Positions 5,636 through 9,822 of a DNA stretch of 9,822 nucleotides are shown in pieces. This DNA is from Candidatus Omnitrophota bacterium (GTDB taxonomy: Bacteria; Omnitrophota; Gorgyraeia; Pluralincolimonadales; Pluralincolimonadaceae), in assembly GCA_028706795.1 (NCBI GenBank), contig JAQTVK010000023.1, positions 1 to 9,822 on the forward strand, given 5' to 3'. How positions within the stretch are numbered: position 1 is the stretch's first letter; every line of letters starts with the position of its first letter. Position numbers and translations under genes: made by a program. The notes beneath the pieces were generated by a model. That model ran no database searches and was not told the DNA's origin. It saw only the letters and a list, made by a program, of their open reading frames with translations.

Positions 5636-8383
5636 ATGGCAACAAAGTCAAAGGGGAGAAAAAAATACGTTTATTCTTTCGGAGGCGGCAAGGCCGACGG
5701 GAACGAAAGCATGAAAAATCTCCTGGGTGGCAAAGGCGCCAACCTTGCGGAGATGGCCGGCCATAAGGACTTAAAGCTGCCCGTTCCTCCGGGATTCACC
5801 ATAACCACCGAAGTCTGCACATATTATTACCAGAACAAGAGGACATATCCCGCGGCGCTCAAGGAGCAGGTGAATAAGGCGCTTGTACAGGTCGAAAAAT
5901 TAATGGGCAGGAAGTTCGGCGATCCGGCCAAACCTCTTTTGGTCTCAGTCCGTTCCGGCGCGCGAAAATCGATGCCCGGCATGATGGAGACGGTACTAAA
6001 CGTCGGCCTGACCGAGAAGACGATACCCGGCCTCATCAAGCAGAGCGGCGGGAATACCCGTTTCGTATACGACGCGTACCGCAGGCTGATAACTATGTAT
6101 TCGGACGTCGTCATGGAAAAAGCCGCGGGCATCGAACCGGCTGACGATATGGGTATCCGCAAGCAGCTCGAAAGGATAATGGATAAATTAAAGAGGGAAA
6201 AAGGATATTCCAGCGACACGGATATGACCGCCGATGACCTGAAGGTGATCTGCAACCAGTACAAGGCAAAGATAAGGGAAGTCCTGAAGAAGGAATTCCC
6301 CGACGACCCGATGGAACAGATGTGGGGCGGGATCGGAGCGGTATTCGCCTCATGGAACGGCAAGCGCGCTATCAGCTACCGCCGCATCGAAGGGATACCC
6401 GACGAATGGGGTACTGCCGTAAACGTCCAGACGATGGTATTCGGGAACATGGGCGAGGATTCGGCTACAGGCGTCGCGTTCACCCGCAACCCCGGCAACG
6501 GCGAGAACGGTTTCTACGGGGAATACCTTATTAACGCGCAGGGCGAGGATGTGGTCGCGGGCATCCGCACTCCCGGGCCTATAAACGGCTATTCAAAATC
6601 AGAACATAATAAATCCTTAAAGACGCTTGAAGAGGTAATGCCGAAGATCTACAAGGAACTGGCCGACTTCCGCAGGCGCCTTGAAAAACATTATCATGAC
6701 ATGCAGGATATCGAGTTCACGATAGAAAAGGACAGGTTATTCATGCTGCAGTGCCGCTCCGGGAAACGCAACGGGCCGGCGGCTGTCCGCATGGCTATAG
6801 ACATGCTCAAGGAAAAATTGATCGATAAGAATGCCGCCGTGATGAGGGTGACCCCGTCGCAGCTCGACGAGCTTTTGCATCCCATCATCGACCCGAAAGT
6901 CGAATTGGCTCACAAGCCTATGGCGAAAGGCCTTCCGGCCGGGCCGGGCGGCGCGTGCGGCCAGATAGTATTTTCCGCGAATGACGCGGTCGAATGGAGG
7001 AAGCAGGGCAAAAAAGTGATCCTTGTCCGCGAGGAGACCAACCCCGAGGACGTCGAAGGCATGAGGGCGGCGGAAGCGATACTTACGGCGCGCGGCGGAA
7101 TGACCTCGCACGCGGCGCTCGTCGCGCGCGGCTGGGGGAAATGCTGCGTCGTAGGCTGCGGCACGCTCCATGTCGATTACGATAAAAAAGAAGCCAAGGC
7201 TGACGGTAAAGTATTAAAAGAGGGCGACTGGCTCACCTTAAACGGGACCAAGGGAAACGTCTATGAAGGCAAGCTGCCGATGATGGACGCCTCCTCGGAG
7301 AACCAACTGCTCAATGATTTCCTCAGGGTCTGCGACTCCATCAAGAAACTCGGAGTAAGGACGAATGCCGATACGCCGGAAGACGCTGCAAGGGCGCGCC
7401 AGTTCGGTGCGAAAGGCATCGGCCTCTTCAGGACAGAACATATGTTCTACGGAAAAGGTTCCGATGAGCCGCTCTTCTTATTAAGGAAGATGATAGTTTC
7501 GAAGACCTTGGACGAGAGGAAGAAGGCGATAAACGAGCTCTTCCCTTACGTCAAGAAAGACATCAAAGGCACGATCGAGGCGATGGACGGCTACCCTGTC
7601 GTCATAAGGCTGCTAGACCCGCCGCTGCACGAGTTTGTGCCGCGCGAGAAGGAGAAGCTTGAACAGCTCGCCAAGGACTTGAACATTTCCATGGACGAGC
7701 TATCAAAGCGCGCCGAGAACCTGCATGAGTCGAACCCGATGATGGGACACCGCGGCGTGCGTTTGGGCGTAACCTATCCCGAAGTGAGCGAGATGCAGAT
7801 CCGCGCCATATTCGAATCTGCGGCCGAGCTCATAAAGGAAGGCAAGAAGCCTTATCCCGAAATAATGGTGCCGGTCGTCTGCGATGTGAAAGAGCTCGAT
7901 GACCAGCTCGTGATAGCGAAAAGGGTATATGCCGAAGTCCTTGAGAAATATAACCTCAAATCGATAAAGCACATGTTCGGGACAATGATCGAGATACCGA
8001 GGGCCGCGATAGTAGCCGATAAGCTCGCAGCGGTGGCCCAGTTCTTCTCGTTCGGGACCAACGACATGACACAGATGGGTTTCGGTTTCTCGCGCGATGA
8101 CATCGGCGGATTCCTCCCGGATTACCTGAAGAAGGGGATACTCCCGGACGACCCGTTCCAGACGATCGACCAGGAAGGTATAGGAGAGATAATCAAGATA
8201 GGCATCGAGCGGGGCAGGAAAGGCCGCAAGGACCTCGAGGTCGGCATCTGCGGTGAACACGGCGGCGATCCCCGTTCCGTGGAGTTCTGCCATAAGGTCG
8301 GCATGGATTACGTCAGTTGTTCACCGTTCCGCGTGCCTATAGCAAGGCTTGCCGCGGCGCAGGCAGTACTTAAGGAGAAATAA
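5636..8383 (+). CDS. ppdK: Pyruvate, phosphate dikinase
   Basis: A 915-residue enzyme, a little longer than the ~875-residue clostridial form, that reversibly converts pyruvate, ATP and phosphate to PEP, AMP and PPi in the cytoplasm. Domain order is complete. The N-terminal ATP-grasp domain runs to about residue 370 (GGKGANLAEMA; VSVRSGARKSMPGMMETVLN). The swivelling phosphohistidine domain has GGMTSHAALVARG with catalytic His492 (codon 7109) and adjacent Thr490. The C-terminal PEP/pyruvate barrel has GIGLFRTEHMF, RLLDPPLHEF, FFSFGTNDMTQM and GICGEHGGDP with catalytic Cys872 (codon 8249). ATG 5636 fits the family start (KKYVYSFG) and has GGGGGAG upstream. In anaerobes PPDK can serve PPi-linked glycolysis or gluconeogenesis; direction is not shown here. 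Thr490 is the residue that PDRP-type regulators modify in other PPDKs, but no such regulator gene lies in the window. Confidence 0.97.
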   Translation: MATKSKGRKKYVYSFGGGKADGNESMKNLLGGKGANLAEMAGHKDLKLPVPPGFTITTEVCTYYYQNKRTYPAALKEQVNKALVQVEKLMGRKFGDPAKPLLVSVRSGARKSMPGMMETVLNVGLTEKTIPGLIKQSGGNTRFVYDAYRRLITMYSDVVMEKAAGIEPADDMGIRKQLERIMDKLKREKGYSSDTDMTADDLKVICNQYKAKIREVLKKEFPDDPMEQMWGGIGAVFASWNGKRAISYRRIEGIPDEWGTAVNVQTMVFGNMGEDSATGVAFTRNPGNGENGFYGEYLINAQGEDVVAGIRTPGPINGYSKSEHNKSLKTLEEVMPKIYKELADFRRRLEKHYHDMQDIEFTIEKDRLFMLQCRSGKRNGPAAVRMAIDMLKEKLIDKNAAVMRVTPSQLDELLHPIIDPKVELAHKPMAKGLPAGPGGACGQIVFSANDAVEWRKQGKKVILVREETNPEDVEGMRAAEAILTARGGMTSHAALVARGWGKCCVVGCGTLHVDYDKKEAKADGKVLKEGDWLTLNGTKGNVYEGKLPMMDASSENQLLNDFLRVCDSIKKLGVRTNADTPEDAARARQFGAKGIGLFRTEHMFYGKGSDEPLFLLRKMIVSKTLDERKKAINELFPYVKKDIKGTIEAMDGYPVVIRLLDPPLHEFVPREKEKLEQLAKDLNISMDELSKRAENLHESNPMMGHRGVRLGVTYPEVSEMQIRAIFESAAELIKEGKKPYPEIMVPVVCDVKELDDQLVIAKRVYAEVLEKYNLKSIKHMFGTMIEIPRAAIVADKLAAVAQFFSFGTNDMTQMGFGFSRDDIGGFLPDYLKKGILPDDPFQTIDQEGIGEIIKIGIERGRKGRKDLEVGICGEHGGDPRSVEFCHKVGMDYVSCSPFRVPIARLAAAQAVLKEK

Positions 8384-8391
8384 TAACGGCC

Positions 8392-9201
8392 ATGGAACCG
8401 ATCAAGGCGTATCTTAAGGATATAGAGAAGATACCGCTTTTGACCGCCGAAGAAGAAATAGAGCTGTCAAAGCTGGCAAAAAAAGGCGACGCCAAGGCTG
8501 AGAAGAGGATGATACAATCTAACCTCCGTCTTGTCGTCAGTATCGCGAAGAAATACAGCTACTTCGGCGTCCCGTTGCTTGACCTTATAGAAGAGGGCAA
8601 CCTCGGCCTGATGAAGGCCGTAAAAAAGTTCAACCCCAAGAAGGGGTTCCGTTTCTCGACTTACGCCGCGTGGTGGATAAAACAATACATCCTTCGCGCG
8701 GTCGCCAACCAGGGAAAGACGGTCAGGATCCCGGTCTACATGATGGAGCTGACATCTAGATGGAAGAAGACTATCGAAAAACTCTCACAGAAATTGGGAA
8801 GGAAACCTGCGACCGCCGAGATAGCGAAGTCGATGAGGATACCGGTAAGGAAGGCCCTGGAGCTCGAGACAGTAATGACGCAGCCGACCTCACTCGAATC
8901 ACCGGTAGGCGAGGACGACAGCGGGACCATGATGGACCTTATCGAGGATACCAGGGCGTCTTCGGCCAGCGAGGAGTTATCTAACTTCCTCCGCCAGGAG
9001 AAGATCACGGACCTTTTCAAGAAGATGAACAAGAGGGAACAGGAGATACTCAACATGAGGTTCGGCCTCAAGGACGACGTTCCCCACACGCTCGAAGAGG
9101 TGGCTGACAAATTCAAGATAACGAGGGAGAGAGTAAGGCAGATAGAAGAGGCGGCATTAAGAAAACTCAGGAAGAACATGACGACCCAGGAGATGCAATA
9201 A
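8392..9201 (+). CDS. Sigma-70 family RNA polymerase sigma factor (RpoD/RpoS-like, no region 1.1)
   Basis: A 269-residue sigma factor that directs RNA polymerase to promoters. Region 1.2 begins at the N-terminus (IKAYLKDIEKIPLLTAEEE). Region 2 follows at about 35-115, with NLRLVVSIAKKY, DLIEEGNLGLMKAV and FSTYAAWWIKQYILRAV. Region 3 covers about 116-190. Region 4 spans about 200-262, with the helix-turn-helix LEEVADKFKITRERVRQIEEAALRKLR. There is no acidic region 1.1, so it is shorter than a typical housekeeping RpoD. In the -10 helix, Q98 matches E. coli RpoD Gln437, but Leu101 replaces Thr440; RpoS has Glu there. This favours a group 2 alternative factor, although a streamlined primary sigma cannot be excluded. 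ATG 8392 follows ppdK after tandem TAA stops; AAGGAG at 8372-8377 is 14 nt away. The stop overlaps apt by one base (TAATG). Confidence 0.9.
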   Translation: MEPIKAYLKDIEKIPLLTAEEEIELSKLAKKGDAKAEKRMIQSNLRLVVSIAKKYSYFGVPLLDLIEEGNLGLMKAVKKFNPKKGFRFSTYAAWWIKQYILRAVANQGKTVRIPVYMMELTSRWKKTIEKLSQKLGRKPATAEIAKSMRIPVRKALELETVMTQPTSLESPVGEDDSGTMMDLIEDTRASSASEELSNFLRQEKITDLFKKMNKREQEILNMRFGLKDDVPHTLEEVADKFKITRERVRQIEEAALRKLRKNMTTQEMQ

Positions 9202-9734
9202 TGGACAAATCCAAGATCGTTGAAGAGTTGAAAAACTCGATCCGCGATATACCCGACTTCCCGAAGAAGGGCATAATTTTCAAGGATATCACGACTCTCC
9301 TCAAAGACGGCAAGAAGTTCCAGGAGGCGATAGACTGCCTCGTTGAAAGATATAAGGGGAAAAAGATAGACAAGGTCGTCTCGATCGAGGCGAGGGGCTT
9401 CATATTCGGCAGCGCCTTAGCCTATAAACTCGGCGCAGGCCTTGTACCTGTACGGAAAAAGGGCAAACTGCCGCATGAGACGCACAGGGTCGAGTACGCA
9501 TTGGAATACGGGACCGATTCGCTCGAGATACACAAAGACGCGGTAAACCCCGGCGACAATGTCCTGCTGGTCGACGACTTGCTGGCGACAGGCGGCACGA
9601 TGAGCGCCGTATCCGGCCTCATCGAAAAGATGGGGGGCAAGATAGTCGAGGTCGCTTTCCTCATCGAATTGACATTCCTTAAGGGCCGCGAACGCCTTAA
9701 GGGCAGGCAGATCTTTTCTTTAATAGAATTTTAA
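9201..9734 (+). CDS. apt: Adenine phosphoribosyltransferase
   Basis: A 177-residue cytoplasmic type I phosphoribosyltransferase, normal length for bacterial Apt. It condenses adenine with PRPP to AMP and PPi in purine salvage. Visible signatures: the N-terminal IRDIPDFPKKGIIFKDIT (14-31), which contributes to adenine-site specificity; IEARGFIFGSALAYKLG (62-78); the flexible-loop region VRKKGKLPHET (84-94); and the PRPP-binding loop VLLVDDLLATGGT (121-133). The ATG overlaps the sigma stop by one base (TAATG), with AGGAGA at 9188-9193 seven nt upstream, so the two genes are almost certainly co-translated. A shared physiological role with the sigma factor is not evident from sequence. The AMP and PPi handled by Apt and by PPDK connect the two metabolically, but that is only a loose link. 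Confidence 0.97.
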   Translation: MDKSKIVEELKNSIRDIPDFPKKGIIFKDITTLLKDGKKFQEAIDCLVERYKGKKIDKVVSIEARGFIFGSALAYKLGAGLVPVRKKGKLPHETHRVEYALEYGTDSLEIHKDAVNPGDNVLLVDDLLATGGTMSAVSGLIEKMGGKIVEVAFLIELTFLKGRERLKGRQIFSLIEF

Positions 9735-9739
9735 TTCCC

Positions 9740-9816
9740 GGGCCTGTAGCTCATCTGGATAGAGCAGCGGTTTCCTAAACCGCGTGCGGGAGGTTCGAGT
9801 CCTCTCAGGCCCACCA
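9740..9816 (+). tRNA. tRNA-Arg (anticodon CCT), CCA encoded
   Basis: A complete cloverleaf. The acceptor stem GGGCCTG (9740-9746) pairs perfectly with CAGGCCC (9806-9812). The D arm is GCTC/GAGC (9749-9752 with 9762-9765). The anticodon stem GCGGT/ACCGC encloses the loop TTCCTAA, giving anticodon CCT at 9774-9776. The variable loop is GTGCG. The T arm is GGAGG/CCTCT with one G-T pair and the TTCGAGT loop. The discriminator is A9813 and CCA is encoded at 9814-9816. It decodes AGG, the commonest Arg codon in these genes. It lies only 5 nt after the apt stop, so it is either cotranscribed with apt or has a promoter inside apt. Confidence 0.97.
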
Positions 9817-9822
9817 GATATA

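Noticed and set aside
7703..8293. Minus-strand open frame of 196 codons within ppdK
   Set aside because: Antisense shadow of the highly conserved PEP-binding barrel; no recognisable domain or ribosome site.
1..9822. CRISPR arrays, insertion sequences, integrases, toxin-antitoxin pairs, defence genes
   Set aside because: No direct repeat arrays, transposase motifs or terminal inverted repeats seen; every stretch is accounted for by housekeeping genes. The tRNA at the right end could be an integration target, but no att-like duplication is visible in the window.

Overview
This window is a dense, single-strand run of bacterial housekeeping genes. Nine protein genes and one tRNA gene all lie on the + strand, with almost no intergenic space. 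The arginine codons (AGG dominant), frequent ATA isoleucine codons, GTG start use and gene set (7TM-HD c-di-AMP phosphodiesterase, homodimeric GlyRS, pyruvate phosphate dikinase, DUF502 protein, kinase-phosphatase fusion) suggest an uncultivated anaerobic lineage. Omnitrophota is my best guess; no marker in the window proves it.

Layout: (1) 2-1801, C-terminal part of a PgpH/YqfF-type 7TM-HD phosphohydrolase, its start lying outside the window; (2) 1806-2207, ybeY, rRNA-maturation endonuclease; (3) 2204-2911, diacylglycerol/undecaprenol kinase fused to a PAP2 phosphatase domain; (4) 2913-3569, DUF502 membrane protein; (5) 3550-4230, recO; (6) a 71-bp AT-rich gap, the only real intergenic region; (7) 4302-5606, glycyl-tRNA synthetase of the alpha2 type; (8) 5636-8383, ppdK; (9) 8392-9201, sigma-70 family sigma factor without region 1.1; (10) 9201-9734, apt; (11) 9740-9816, tRNA-Arg(CCT) with encoded CCA.

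Genes 1-5 are linked by overlaps or gaps of 4 nt or less and look like one transcription unit. glyS probably starts a second unit that runs through ppdK, sigma and apt and may include the tRNA; no intrinsic terminator is visible anywhere. The order yqfF-ybeY-dgkA-...-recO-glyS-...-sigma resembles the well-known Firmicutes cluster (B. subtilis yqfF-ybeY-dgkA-cdd-era-recO-glyQS-ccpN-yqfL-dnaG-sigA). Here cdd and era are absent, DUF502 sits in their place, and ppdK stands where the PPDK-regulator-like yqfL would be.

I did not find a new defence, mobile or secondary-metabolism system. The points worth a second look are small ones: an Asp in place of the third zinc-binding His of YbeY, the kinase-phosphatase fusion with altered PAP2 motifs, a non-canonical -10 recognition helix in the sigma factor, and a weak hairpin that holds the ppdK Shine-Dalgarno in its loop.
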